From Streptomyces carpinensis (lineage in GTDB: Bacteria; Actinomycetota; Actinomycetes; Streptomycetales; Streptomycetaceae), in the NCBI RefSeq assembly GCF_002154505.1, contig NZ_MUBM01000446.1:1-37599 (forward strand): a stretch of DNA of 37,599 nt. The letters are read 5' to 3'. The position numbers and the translations under genes were made by a program. Shown piece by piece: positions 24,141-33,279 of the stretch. Numbering within the stretch: position 1 is the stretch's first letter; every line of letters begins with the position of its first letter. The notes under the pieces were generated by a model. It searched no databases and was not told where the DNA came from. It worked only from the letters and a program-made list of their open reading frames with translations.

Positions 24141-26402
24141 ATGCCCAGACTCTCTCTCGTCGTCCCTGTGTACAAGGTTCAGGGCTACCTCGCCGAGTGC
24201 ATGGACTCGGTCCTCGGGCAGGACTACCGGGACTTCGAGGTCATCGCGGTCGACGACTGCTCGCCGGATGGCTCGGGTGCAATCCTCGACGAGTACGCGG
24301 CACAGGATCCCCGTGTTCATGTGATTCACCTCACGGAAAACGTGGGACTTGGCCGCGCGCGCAACGCCGGAATGGAAAAGGTCCAAGGCGATTACGTCCT
24401 GTTTCTGGACAGTGACGACACGTTGGCGGACGGAGCGCTGCGGGCTATATCCGAGCGCCTCGACGACACCGGGGATCCCGAAATACTGATCTTCGACTAC
24501 GCCCGCACCTATTGGTACGGGCGGGTCAGCCGCAACCAGCGGGCGGACCTGCTGCAGCACGAGGGCCCGGACGTCTTCTCCCTCGCCGACCGGCCGGAGC
24601 TGCTGGACCTGCTCCAGATCGTCTGGAACAAGGCCTACCGCCGAGACTTCGTCGCCCGCCACGGCCTCACCTTCCCGCCGGGGTACTACGAGGACGCCCC
24701 CTGGACGTTCTGTTCCATGATCAGCGCCGAGAGCATCGCCGTGCTCGACAAGGTCTGCGTCATGTACCGCCAGCGGCGCGAGGGCGGCAACATCCTCAAG
24801 ACCGTCTCCCGCAAGCACTTCGACGTCTTCGACCAGTACCGCCGGGTCTTCGAGTTCGTCGACGCCCACCCGGAACTCGACCGCTGGCGCGCACCGTTGT
24901 TCTGCAAGATGGTCGACCACTACCTGACCGTCCTGGAGCGCCCCGAGCGCCTGCCGAACGACGCGCGGGCGGAGTTCTTCCACCGTGCCGCCGCCGACTA
25001 CCGGGCCCGCCTGCCCAAGGGCTTCCAGCGGCCGACCGACGGCCAGGGCCGCAAGTACGCGATGCTGGAACGGGACGCATACGCCGCGATGGCCTCCGCC
25101 ACGGCCGTGGTGAAGCTGCGTCAGACGGTGCGGACCCGCACCCGCAAGGCGGTCAACCGGTCCAAGCGCAGCGCGATGGGCGTCTTCTACCGGTCGCAGC
25201 TGCGCCTGCCGCTGGACGAGAACCTGGCGGTGTTCTCGGCCTACTGGGGCCGCAGTGTCTCCTGCAACCCGGCGGCCATCGACGCAGAGCTGGCCCGCAG
25301 GGCCCCGCAGATGCGCCGTGTGTGGGCCGTCCGGCCGGACGCGGTGGACCGGGTGCCCAACGGCGTGGACTACGTCCCGATCGGCTCCAAGGAGTACTGG
25401 GCGGCCGTCGCCCGCGCCAAGTACCTGGTCAACAACGTCAACTACCCCGACACCGTGGTCAAGCGCGAGGGTCAGATCCACGTGCAGACCCACCACGGCA
25501 CGCCGCTGAAGAGCATGGGCCTGGACCAGCGCAACTACCCCGCTTCGACGAACATGAGCTTCGCCAAGCTCCTCAAGCGCTGCGACCGCTGGGACTTCAG
25601 CATCACCTCCAACCGGTTCACCACCGCCATCTGGGAGCGGGTCTACCCCTCCTCGTACGTGTCCCTGGAGACCGGCTACCCGCGCAACGACGCCCTCGTG
25701 AACGCCACCGCCGACGACGTGCGCAAGGCCCGCGAGGAGCTGGGTCTGAGCGCGAACAGCACGGTGTTCCTCTACATGCCCACGCACCGCGAGTACCAGC
25801 GGGGCTTCGTGCCCCGCCTCGACCTGGAGCGACTGGCCGAGCAGCTGGGCTCCGACGTCACCCTGCTGGTCCGCGGCCACTACTTCTACGGCGGTTCGGC
25901 CCGGCTCGAGACGCTGCAGGCCGCCGGGCGGATCATCGACGTGTCCGAGCACCCGTCGGTGGAGGAGCTGTACCTCGCCGCCGACGCCCTGATCACCGAC
26001 TACTCGTCGGCGATGTTCGACTACGCCAACCTCGACCGCCCCATCGTGATCTTCGCGGACGACTGGGACACGTACTCCATGGTGCGCGGCACGTACTTCG
26101 ACGTGCTGCGGGAGGGCCCGGGAGCGGTCGCCACGACGCAGGAGGAGCTGACCGAACTGCTCTCCTCCGACGAGTGGCGCGGCGAGCGGGCCGCCGAGGC
26201 GCGGGCCCGGTTCCGGCAGCGCTTCTGTGAGTTCGACGACGGTCGCGCGGCCGAGCGTGTCGTGCGGCACGTCTTCCTGGGCGAGCCGATCGCGGAACTC
26301 CCGCCGGTCGTGCCGCTGGCCGAGCGCGTGCCGGCCCCGCCGACCCGACCGGGCGCCACCGCCGGACCGGGCGCCCCCGCGGCCGATCCGGTGTCCGTCT
26401 GA
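24141..26402 (+). CDS. Bifunctional GT2 glycosyltransferase / CDP-glycerol glycerophosphotransferase
   Basis: 753 residues. The N-terminal GT2 domain (1-~230) has LSLVVPVYKVQGYLAECMDS, VIAVDDCSPDGSG, GLGRARNAGME and the metal-binding DSDD in YVLFLDSDDTLADG. A basic linker (~310-345) may touch the membrane. The C-terminal domain (~350-720) is TagF-like: IHVQTHHGTPLKSMG with the catalytic-type HGTP, TGYPRNDALV, FLYMPTHREYQ, LVRGHYFYG, and LITDYSSAMFDYANLDRPIV. Such fusions add sugars and glycerol-phosphate units to teichoic acid-type wall polymers on the cytoplasmic side. The last ~40 residues are Pro/Ala-rich. The genes on both sides (epimerase and second glycosyltransferase) are remnants, so this is the surviving part of a wall-polymer cluster. 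Confidence 0.94.
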   Translation: MPRLSLVVPVYKVQGYLAECMDSVLGQDYRDFEVIAVDDCSPDGSGAILDEYAAQDPRVHVIHLTENVGLGRARNAGMEKVQGDYVLFLDSDDTLADGALRAISERLDDTGDPEILIFDYARTYWYGRVSRNQRADLLQHEGPDVFSLADRPELLDLLQIVWNKAYRRDFVARHGLTFPPGYYEDAPWTFCSMISAESIAVLDKVCVMYRQRREGGNILKTVSRKHFDVFDQYRRVFEFVDAHPELDRWRAPLFCKMVDHYLTVLERPERLPNDARAEFFHRAAADYRARLPKGFQRPTDGQGRKYAMLERDAYAAMASATAVVKLRQTVRTRTRKAVNRSKRSAMGVFYRSQLRLPLDENLAVFSAYWGRSVSCNPAAIDAELARRAPQMRRVWAVRPDAVDRVPNGVDYVPIGSKEYWAAVARAKYLVNNVNYPDTVVKREGQIHVQTHHGTPLKSMGLDQRNYPASTNMSFAKLLKRCDRWDFSITSNRFTTAIWERVYPSSYVSLETGYPRNDALVNATADDVRKAREELGLSANSTVFLYMPTHREYQRGFVPRLDLERLAEQLGSDVTLLVRGHYFYGGSARLETLQAAGRIIDVSEHPSVEELYLAADALITDYSSAMFDYANLDRPIVIFADDWDTYSMVRGTYFDVLREGPGAVATTQEELTELLSSDEWRGERAAEARARFRQRFCEFDDGRAAERVVRHVFLGEPIAELPPVVPLAERVPAPPTRPGATAGPGAPAADPVSV

Positions 26403-26524
26403 GCCGGAGGCGACATCCGCCGCGAGTCCGGCGCCACAGCACGACGCCCGGCATCGGCGCCGTCGTCATCGTCCGCGACGCCGCGGATCGTCTGCCGACG
26501 GCGCCGCGGTCGTGCGTGCGGTGA
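26403..26524 (+). pseudogene. Remnant of the 5' end of a second GT2 glycosyltransferase
   Basis: Four bases after the previous stop lies GGAGG (26406-26410), a ribosome-binding site with no start codon after it (CGACATC where CGACATG would be expected). From 26450 the plus strand reads GIGAVVIVRDAADRLPTAPRS up to a TGA at 26522, which resembles the first strand and helix of GT2 enzymes (VVVIVYNDAERLPTAVRS type). The putative start and this segment are out of frame. I read it as the decayed beginning of a downstream glycosyltransferase gene. Confidence 0.5.
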
Positions 26525-26623
26525 GGTGGCGTCGGCCCCTTCGCGGGTCGGTGCCGTCGGCCTTCGCAGGGCCGGGCCGGCGTCGAGCGCGCGACCGGCC
26601 GGGGTGTGCGGTCCGGCGACGCG

Positions 26624-28123
<1,500 letters not shown>

Positions 28124-28210
28124 CTTCACTCCGTCTCATTTCTCGCCTCGGGGCAAAGGTATACCAGGTGCAGAAATATCCTGAGTGAACCCTCTGCTAC
28201 GGTGGGCGCC
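28124..28210. promoter_or_regulatory. Divergent operator/promoter region of the monooxygenase-TetR pair
   Basis: This 87-base gap is clearly less GC-rich than its surroundings. It contains the palindrome GGTATACC (28159-28166), whose TATACC on the minus strand could be the -10 of the monooxygenase, and a looser CAGG...CCTG inverted pair (28165-28182). On the plus strand TACGGT (28198-28203) ends seven bases before GTG 28211 and may be the -10 for a leaderless TetR transcript. Confidence 0.5.
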
Positions 28211-28852
28211 GTGGACGGCAAGCCAGGGCTGAGGGAACGAAAGAAGCGGCAGACCCACGCGGCGATCTCGGATGCGGCGATCACGCTGTTCCTCGAACAC
28301 GGCTTCAACCAGGTGTCGGTGGCCCAGGTGGCCGAGGCGGCCGAGGTGTCCAAACGGACGCTCTTCGCCTACTTCCCCACGAAGGAAGACCTCGTGGTGC
28401 ATCGCCTGGCCGACCACGAGACCGAGATCGCACGCGTCGTACGGGCCCGCCCGCCGCGCACCGCCCCGCTGACCGCGGTGCGCGAGCACTTCCTCGAGGG
28501 GCTGCGCGAGCGGGACCCCATCACCGGGCTCAACGACCATCCCCAGGTGCTCAGGCTCACCCGGATGATCCTCGACGCGCCCTCGCTGGTGGCCCGGATG
28601 GAACGGTTCAAGGCCGGCGCGGAACGCGCACTGGCCCGGGCGCTGCGGGAAACGGCGGACACGCCGGAACTCACCGCCCGGTTGGCCGCCGTCCAGATCG
28701 TCGCGGTCCACTGGGCGCTGGCCCAGGACAACGCCGACCGCCTGGCGCACGGAGAGCCGGCCGACACGCGCTACGCGGGTGCCGTGGCCGACACGGAACA
28801 CGCGTTCGCGCTGCTGGAGAACGGCTTGCGGCAACTGGCGGCGCAGCGCTGA
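28211..28852 (+). CDS. TetR family transcriptional regulator
   Basis: 213 residues from GTG 28211 (VDGKPGLRERKKR); GTG 28202 is also possible. The N-terminal TetR helix-turn-helix is clear: AAISDAAITLFLEHGFNQVS, VAQVAEAAEVSKRTLFAYF, then PTKEDLV. The C-terminal ligand domain has no recognisable effector signature (LTRMILDAPSLVARMERFKA). There is no Shine-Dalgarno, which fits a leaderless transcript. It is divergent from the flavin monooxygenase across an 87-base region and is likely its repressor, responding to the enzyme's substrate. Confidence 0.93.
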   Translation: MDGKPGLRERKKRQTHAAISDAAITLFLEHGFNQVSVAQVAEAAEVSKRTLFAYFPTKEDLVVHRLADHETEIARVVRARPPRTAPLTAVREHFLEGLRERDPITGLNDHPQVLRLTRMILDAPSLVARMERFKAGAERALARALRETADTPELTARLAAVQIVAVHWALAQDNADRLAHGEPADTRYAGAVADTEHAFALLENGLRQLAAQR

Positions 28853-28865
28853 CTCACGGTCTCCG

Positions 28866-28899
28866 AGCCGCGGGCTCGGGCGTTGTACCGCCCGCGGCT
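28866..28899 (+). terminator. Terminator after the TetR gene
   Basis: AGCCGCGGGC (28866-28875) pairs with GCCCGCGGCT (28890-28899), 14 bases after the TetR stop. Confidence 0.7.
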
Positions 28900-28940
28900 G
28901 CGTATCGGCTCGACCGGTACGGCCGGTACGACCGCCGACG

Positions 28941-28971
28941 CCCCGTCAGCCGCTCATCCGGGGCGACGGGG
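28941..28971 (-). terminator. Terminator after obg
   Basis: CCCCGTC (28941-28947) pairs with GACGGGG (28965-28971), about a dozen bases past the obg stop, in the convergent gap. Confidence 0.6.
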
Positions 28972-28982
28972 CTCAGCGAACC

Positions 28983-30419
28983 TCAGAACGGCTCGAAGTC
29001 GTCGTAATCCCGCTCGGCCTCGTCACGTTCGGCCTGGCGTTCGCGGCGGCGCTGCGCGGCCGGGCGTACGCCCTCGAAGCGGTGGTCCTCGCCACGGCGG
29101 CCGAGCATCTCCGCACCCGCCATCACCGACGGCTCCCAGTCGAAGACGACCGCATTGTCCTCGGGGCCGATGGCGACGCCGTCGCCCGCCCGGGCGCCCG
29201 CCTTCATCAGCTCCTCCTCGACACCGAGGCGGCCCAGCCGGTCGGCGAGGTAGCCGACGGCCTCGTCGTTGTTGAAGTCGGTCTGGCGCACCCAGCGTTC
29301 GGGCTTCTCGCCGCGCACCCGGAACAGACCGTCCTCCTCGCGGGAGACCGTGAAACCGGCCTCGTCGACGGCCTTCGGGCGGATGACGATGCGCGTCGCC
29401 TCCTCCTTCGGCCGGGCGGCACGTGCCCTCGCCACCAGGTCGGCGAGCGCGTACGACAGGTCCTTCAGCCCGGTGTGCGCCACCGCCGACACCTCGAAGA
29501 CCCGGTAGCCGCGCTCCTCGAGGTCCGGCCGGACCATGTCGGCGAGGTCCTTGCCGTCGGGCACGTCGATCTTGTTCAGGACGACGATGCGCGGACGGTT
29601 GTCCAGGCCGCCGTACTGCCGCAGCTCCTCCTCGATGACGTCGAGGTCGGAGACCGGGTCGCGGTCGGACTCCAACGTCGCGGTGTCCAGGACGTGGACG
29701 AGGACGCTGCACCGCTCCACGTGCCGCAGGAACTCCAGGCCCAGGCCCTTGCCCTGGCTGGCGCCCGGGATCAGCCCGGGCACGTCGGCGATCGTGTAGA
29801 CGGTCGAACCGGCCGTCACCACACCGAGGTTGGGGACGAGAGTCGTGAACGGGTAGTCCGCGATCTTCGGCTTGGCCGCGCTGAGCACGGAGATCAGCGA
29901 GGACTTGCCGGCGCTCGGGTAACCGACCAGCGCCACGTCGGCGACGGTCTTCAGCTCCAGGACGATGTCGCCGAGGTCCCCGGGCTCGCCGAGCAGCGCG
30001 AAGCCGGGCGCCTTGCGCCGCGCCGAGGCCAGCGCCGCGTTGCCGAGGCCGCCCCGGCCGCCCTGCGCGGCGACGTACGAGGTGCCGTGGCCGACCAGGT
30101 CGGCGAGCACGTTGCCCGCCTTGTCGAGGACGACCGTGCCGTCCGGCACCGGCAGCACGAGGTCCTCACCGTCCTTGCCGGAGCGGTTGCCGCCCTCGCC
30201 GGGCTTGCCGTTGGTGGCCTTGCGGTGCGGGGAGTGGTGGTAGTCGAGCAGCGTGGTGACGGACTGGTCGACGGTGAGGATCACATCGCCGCCGCGCCCG
30301 CCGTTGCCCCCGTCGGGGCCGCCCAGCGGCTTGAACTTCTCACGGTGCACGGAGGCACAGCCGTGGCCCCCGTTACCCGCGGCGACATGGAGCTCGACGC
30401 GGTCCACGAAGGTGGTCAT
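28983..30419 (-). CDS. obg: GTPase Obg (CgtA)
   Basis: Essential ribosome-associated GTPase linked to 50S assembly and, in Streptomyces, to the onset of differentiation. 478 residues. The Gly-rich Obg domain comes first (FVDRVELHVAAGNGGHG, GPDGGNGGRGGDVIL), then the G domain with G1 GYPSAGKSSLIS, G3 DVPGLIPGAS and G4 VLNKIDVP, and the C-terminal OCT domain plus a charged tail (RQAERDEAERDYDDFEPF). ATG 30419 has AGGAGG upstream. It follows rplU and rpmA, with a hairpin in between, so it may also have its own promoter. Confidence 0.98.
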   Translation of the reverse strand: MTTFVDRVELHVAAGNGGHGCASVHREKFKPLGGPDGGNGGRGGDVILTVDQSVTTLLDYHHSPHRKATNGKPGEGGNRSGKDGEDLVLPVPDGTVVLDKAGNVLADLVGHGTSYVAAQGGRGGLGNAALASARRKAPGFALLGEPGDLGDIVLELKTVADVALVGYPSAGKSSLISVLSAAKPKIADYPFTTLVPNLGVVTAGSTVYTIADVPGLIPGASQGKGLGLEFLRHVERCSVLVHVLDTATLESDRDPVSDLDVIEEELRQYGGLDNRPRIVVLNKIDVPDGKDLADMVRPDLEERGYRVFEVSAVAHTGLKDLSYALADLVARARAARPKEEATRIVIRPKAVDEAGFTVSREEDGLFRVRGEKPERWVRQTDFNNDEAVGYLADRLGRLGVEEELMKAGARAGDGVAIGPEDNAVVFDWEPSVMAGAEMLGRRGEDHRFEGVRPAAQRRRERQAERDEAERDYDDFEPF

Positions 30420-30493
30420 GGTGCAGTGCCTCCTGGGGGTCCCCCCGGCCGAAGACCGGAGGAGTACGAAATGTCTCTACGTCAACACGCGAA

Positions 30494-30533
30494 AGGCGGA
30501 CCCGCCTTCCCGACCGGGAAGTGAGGTCCGCCT
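30494..30533 (-). terminator. Hairpin between rpmA and obg
   Basis: AGGCGGACC (30494-30502) pairs with GGTCCGCCT (30525-30533), and CTTCCC with GGGAAG inside. On the minus strand it is followed by TTTCGCG. It lies about 60 bases past the rpmA stop and could lower expression of obg relative to the ribosomal genes. Confidence 0.7.
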
Positions 30534-30591
30534 CGCGCGACGAAAGTTCGGTCGGAACCGATGAATCAGCTGATCAGGCGATTCAGATGAC

Positions 30592-30846
30592 TCAGGCGAC
30601 CGGAACGACGTTCACGACCTTGCGGCCACGGTGGGTACCGAACTCCACCGCACCGGCCTCGAGCGCGAACAGCGTGTCGTCGCCGCCACGGCCGACGCCC
30701 GCACCGGGGTGGAAGTGGGTGCCGCGCTGGCGGACCAGGATCTCACCCGCGTTGACGACCTGACCGCCGAAGCGCTTCACGCCGAGCCGCTGGGCGTTGG
30801 AGTCGCGACCGTTCCGGGTGGACGATGCGCCCTTCTTGTGTGCCAT
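30592..30846 (-). CDS. rpmA: 50S ribosomal protein L27 (bL27)
   Basis: 84 residues, full length, starting MAHKKGASSTRNGRDSNAQR, then LGVKRFGGQVVNAGEILVRQ and RGTHFHPGAGVGRGGDDTLF. The N-terminus reaches the peptidyl-transferase centre; there is no extra N-terminal peptide needing cleavage as in Firmicutes. Only 14 bases separate it from rplU, so the two form an operon. Confidence 0.99.
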   Translation of the reverse strand: MAHKKGASSTRNGRDSNAQRLGVKRFGGQVVNAGEILVRQRGTHFHPGAGVGRGGDDTLFALEAGAVEFGTHRGRKVVNVVPVA

Positions 30847-30860
30847 GTCTCTTCAGTCCC

Positions 30861-31181
30861 TTACTTCGCAGCCGTGGGGATCGACGTGACCTTGATCGCC
30901 GTGTACTGCTGGCGGTGGCCCTGCCGACGGCGGTAGCCGGTCTTGTTCTTGTAGCGCAGAATGTCGATCTTCTGGCCCTTGTGGTGGTCCACGACCTCGG
31001 CCTGGACCTTGATGCCGGCCAGCACCCACGGGTCGCTGGTCACGGAGTCGCCGTCGACAACGAGCAGGGTCGAGAGCTCGACCGTGTCGCCAACCTTGGC
31101 AGTGGAAATCTTGTCAACCTCGACGATGTCGCCGACAGCAACCTTGTGCTGGCGACCGCCGCTGCGCACGATGGCGTACAC
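30861..31181 (-). CDS. rplU: 50S ribosomal protein L21 (bL21)
   Basis: 106 residues from GTG 31181 (VYAIVRSGGRQHKVAVGD), preceded by GAGAGTGAGATCC. The C-terminal KNKTGYRRRQGHRQQYTAIK is the bL21 signature that contacts 23S rRNA. First gene of the rplU-rpmA unit, with a good promoter at 31326-31355 and a leader of about 140 bases. Confidence 0.99.
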   Translation of the reverse strand: MYAIVRSGGRQHKVAVGDIVEVDKISTAKVGDTVELSTLLVVDGDSVTSDPWVLAGIKVQAEVVDHHKGQKIDILRYKNKTGYRRRQGHRQQYTAIKVTSIPTAAK

Positions 31182-31319
31182 GCGGATCTCACTCTCTCGC
31201 TCGGGAAACGGCACCCCCGCAGGCCAGCCACCCGGCACAGCGGGCGACCTCTCCCGGCCAACCCAGTGCCCGGGAGGAAGAGGTTTACGGGGATGTGGCG
31301 TGCTCAATGGACACGCCGA
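31182..31319 (-). promoter_or_regulatory. 5' leader of rplU with hairpin
   Basis: The predicted untranslated leader holds CTCCCGG (31251-31257) pairing with CCGGGAG (31270-31276). Long leaders with hairpins before ribosomal protein genes are often sites of autoregulation; no known motif was recognised. Confidence 0.4.
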
Positions 31320-31325
31320 CGGTCT

Positions 31326-31355
31326 AGGTTACGGGGCCTGCCCGGCAGGGGTCAA
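31326..31355 (-). promoter_or_regulatory. rplU-rpmA promoter
   Basis: On the minus strand -35 TTGACC (31350-31355) and -10 TAACCT (31326-31331) lie 18 bases apart, close to the housekeeping consensus. The -35 is only 15 bases past the stop codon of the upstream dehydrogenase gene. Confidence 0.8.
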
Positions 31356-31369
31356 ACCGGGCCACCGTG

Positions 31370-32431
31370 TCACCCGGCGACAGCCGCGACGTATTCCGCG
31401 TACGCCGCCTTGACGCGCTCCGGTGACAGGTCGAGGTGCTCCAGGATCGTGTACCGGCCGGGCCGGGTCTCCGGGGCGAACTCCACCGCCCGGGCGAACT
31501 CCTCGTCGCTGAACCCGATCTCCTCGGCCACCACCGGCAGCCCGTGCCGGCGCAGCCCGTCGGCCATCAGCCGGGCCTGGTCGTGCTCCCCGCGCAGATG
31601 CGTCGCGAAGGCCGCGCCGATCCCCACCTGCTCGCCGTGGCTGGCCGCCCGCGTGGGGTACAGCAGGTCCAGCGCGTGGCTGATCTCGTGGCAGGCGCCG
31701 GAGGAGGGGCGGGTGTGGCCGGCGATCGACATGGCGATGCCCGACAGCATCAGCCCTTCGGCGAGCACGCTCAGGAACGCGTCGTCGCCGCAGCCGCCCG
31801 GGTGCCGCAGCACCGCCTCGCCGGCCTGCCGGGCCATGGCGGCGGCCAGGCCGTCCACCTTCTCGCCGTTGACGCGGTGGGACAGCTCCCAGTCCGCGAC
31901 GGCCGAGATGTTCGACAGGGCGTCGCCGACCCCCGAGCGCACGTACCGCAGCGGTGCCTCGCGTATCACCGCGAGGTCGATCACCAGCGCGATGGGGGCG
32001 GGCACGCCGTACGAGCCGCGTCCGGCATCGTTGTCCAGGATGGACACCGGCGAGCAGATGCCGTCGTGGGAGAGGTTGGTGGCGACGGCCACCATGGGCA
32101 GCCCGAGGCGCGCCGCCGAGTACTTCGCGCAGTCGATGACCTTGCCGCCGCCGAGGCCGACCACCGCGTCGTAGCGGCCGGACTTCATCTCGTCGGCCAG
32201 CCGGATCGCGTCGTCGAGGGTGCCGCCGCCCACCTCGTACCAGGTGGCACCGGGCAGCAGGGGCGCGATCCGCTCGCGCAGCAGGGCCCCGGAGCCGTTG
32301 CTGACCGCGACGGCCAGCCGCCCCGAGTGCGAGATCCGCTCGTCGGCGAGCACGCTCGCCAGGTCGTTCAGCGCACCGGGGCGGATGTCGACGGCGACCG
32401 GCGAGGGGATGAGCCGGGTCAGTACTGGCAC
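31370..32431 (-). CDS. sn-Glycerol-1-phosphate dehydrogenase-like iron-containing alcohol dehydrogenase
   Basis: 353 residues from GTG 32431, overlapping the cytidylyltransferase gene by 13 bases. Motifs are those of archaeal-type G1P dehydrogenase rather than simple alcohol dehydrogenases: VVGLGGGKVIDCAKYSA (nucleotide site), VATNLSHDGICSPVS (compare SHDGIASP), GHTRPSSGACHEISHALD with metal-binding His, and SHGEQVGIGAAF with a second metal His. The enzyme would reduce dihydroxyacetone phosphate to sn-glycerol-1-phosphate. With the coupled nucleotidyltransferase it may supply an activated polyol phosphate for wall polymer or lipid. The real substrate is not proven by sequence. Confidence 0.87.
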   Translation of the reverse strand: MPVLTRLIPSPVAVDIRPGALNDLASVLADERISHSGRLAVAVSNGSGALLRERIAPLLPGATWYEVGGGTLDDAIRLADEMKSGRYDAVVGLGGGKVIDCAKYSAARLGLPMVAVATNLSHDGICSPVSILDNDAGRGSYGVPAPIALVIDLAVIREAPLRYVRSGVGDALSNISAVADWELSHRVNGEKVDGLAAAMARQAGEAVLRHPGGCGDDAFLSVLAEGLMLSGIAMSIAGHTRPSSGACHEISHALDLLYPTRAASHGEQVGIGAAFATHLRGEHDQARLMADGLRRHGLPVVAEEIGFSDEEFARAVEFAPETRPGRYTILEHLDLSPERVKAAYAEYVAAVAG

Positions 32432-33171
32432 GCGATCTCCCGGCCCTTGGCGAGGTCGTCGTGGTTGTCGATCTCCACCCACTTCACGTCGCCGATCGGC
32501 GCCACGTCGATCTGGAAGCCGCGGTCGACCAGCTCCTGGTAGCCGTCCTCGTAGTACAGCTGCGGGTCCCGCTCGAAGGTCGTCCGCAGCGCGTCGGCCA
32601 GCTCGGCCGACGCCTCGCCCTCGATCAGCGTGACACCGATGTACTCGCCGGTCGCCTCCGCCGGGTCCATCAGCTTGGTGATCCGCCGCACGCCCTTGTC
32701 GGGGTCGACGACGACCTTCATCTCCTCCTCGGCCAGGGACTTCGCCGTGTCCAGGGCGAGGATGATCCGCTTGCCGTCGCCGCGGGCGGCCAGCAGGGTC
32801 TTCTCCACGGAGACCGGGTGGACGGTGTCGCCGTTGGCGAGGATCACGCCGTCCTTCAGTGCCTCACGGCCGCACCACAGGGAGTAGGCGTTGTTCCACT
32901 CCTCGGCCTTGTCGTTGTCGATGAGGGTGAGCTTCAGGCCGTACTTCTGTTCCAGCGCCGCCTTGCGCTCGTACACGGCCTCCTTGCGGTAGCCCACGAT
33001 GACCCCGACCTCGGTCAGACCCACCTCGGCGAAGTTGCCCAGGGTCAGGTCCAGGACCGTCAGGCTGTCGGGTGCGTCCTCCGGCCCCACCGGCACCAGC
33101 GCCTTGGGCAGGGTGTCGGTGTAGGGGCGCAGACGCCGTCCGGCGCCGGCCGCCAGCACGAGGCCTATCAT
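32419..33171 (-). CDS. Sugar/choline-phosphate-type nucleotidyltransferase
   Basis: 250 residues from ATG 33171, with AAGGAGAG upstream. It opens with the NTP-transferase loop MIGLVLAAGAGRRLRPYT, followed by LPKALVPVG, DNDKAEEWNNAYSLWCGREA, the metal-binding VILANGDTVHP, and a C-terminal WVEIDNHDDLAKG, the pattern of LicC-like phosphocholine cytidylyltransferases. It probably makes a CDP-linked alcohol from CTP. The overlap with the G1P dehydrogenase-like gene indicates joint action. It follows rne after two hairpins. Confidence 0.87.
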   Translation of the reverse strand: MIGLVLAAGAGRRLRPYTDTLPKALVPVGPEDAPDSLTVLDLTLGNFAEVGLTEVGVIVGYRKEAVYERKAALEQKYGLKLTLIDNDKAEEWNNAYSLWCGREALKDGVILANGDTVHPVSVEKTLLAARGDGKRIILALDTAKSLAEEEMKVVVDPDKGVRRITKLMDPAEATGEYIGVTLIEGEASAELADALRTTFERDPQLYYEDGYQELVDRGFQIDVAPIGDVKWVEIDNHDDLAKGREIACQY

Positions 33172-33198
33172 CCGCGGTTCTCTCCTTATGTCGCAGGT

Positions 33199-33221
33199 CG
33201 CGGCCTTTGGTGAAGGCCGCG
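33199..33221 (-). promoter_or_regulatory. Second hairpin in the leader of the nucleotidyltransferase gene
   Basis: CGCGGCCTT (33199-33207) and AAGGCCGCG (33213-33221) form a nine-base-pair stem with a five-base loop. It begins directly after the rne terminator and ends about 10 bases before the AAGGAGAG ribosome-binding site, so it could act as a back-up terminator or control translation. Confidence 0.5.
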
Positions 33222-33264
33222 CAAAACGGTGTGGTCCCGCCCCCGAAGGGACGGGACCACACCG
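33222..33264 (-). terminator. rne terminator
   Basis: A perfect 13-base-pair stem, CGGTGTGGTCCCG (33227-33239) with CGGGACCACACCG (33252-33264), loop 12 bases, followed on the minus strand by TTTTGC. It lies 16 bases past the rne stop. Confidence 0.88.
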
Positions 33265-33279
33265 CATCGGTCGAGGGGA

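Noticed and set aside
23586..26270. An 894-codon minus-strand frame opposite the glycosyltransferase gene
   Set aside because: Most of it is an antisense shadow of a clear enzyme; only its last ~50 codons match GalE and belong to the pseudogene.
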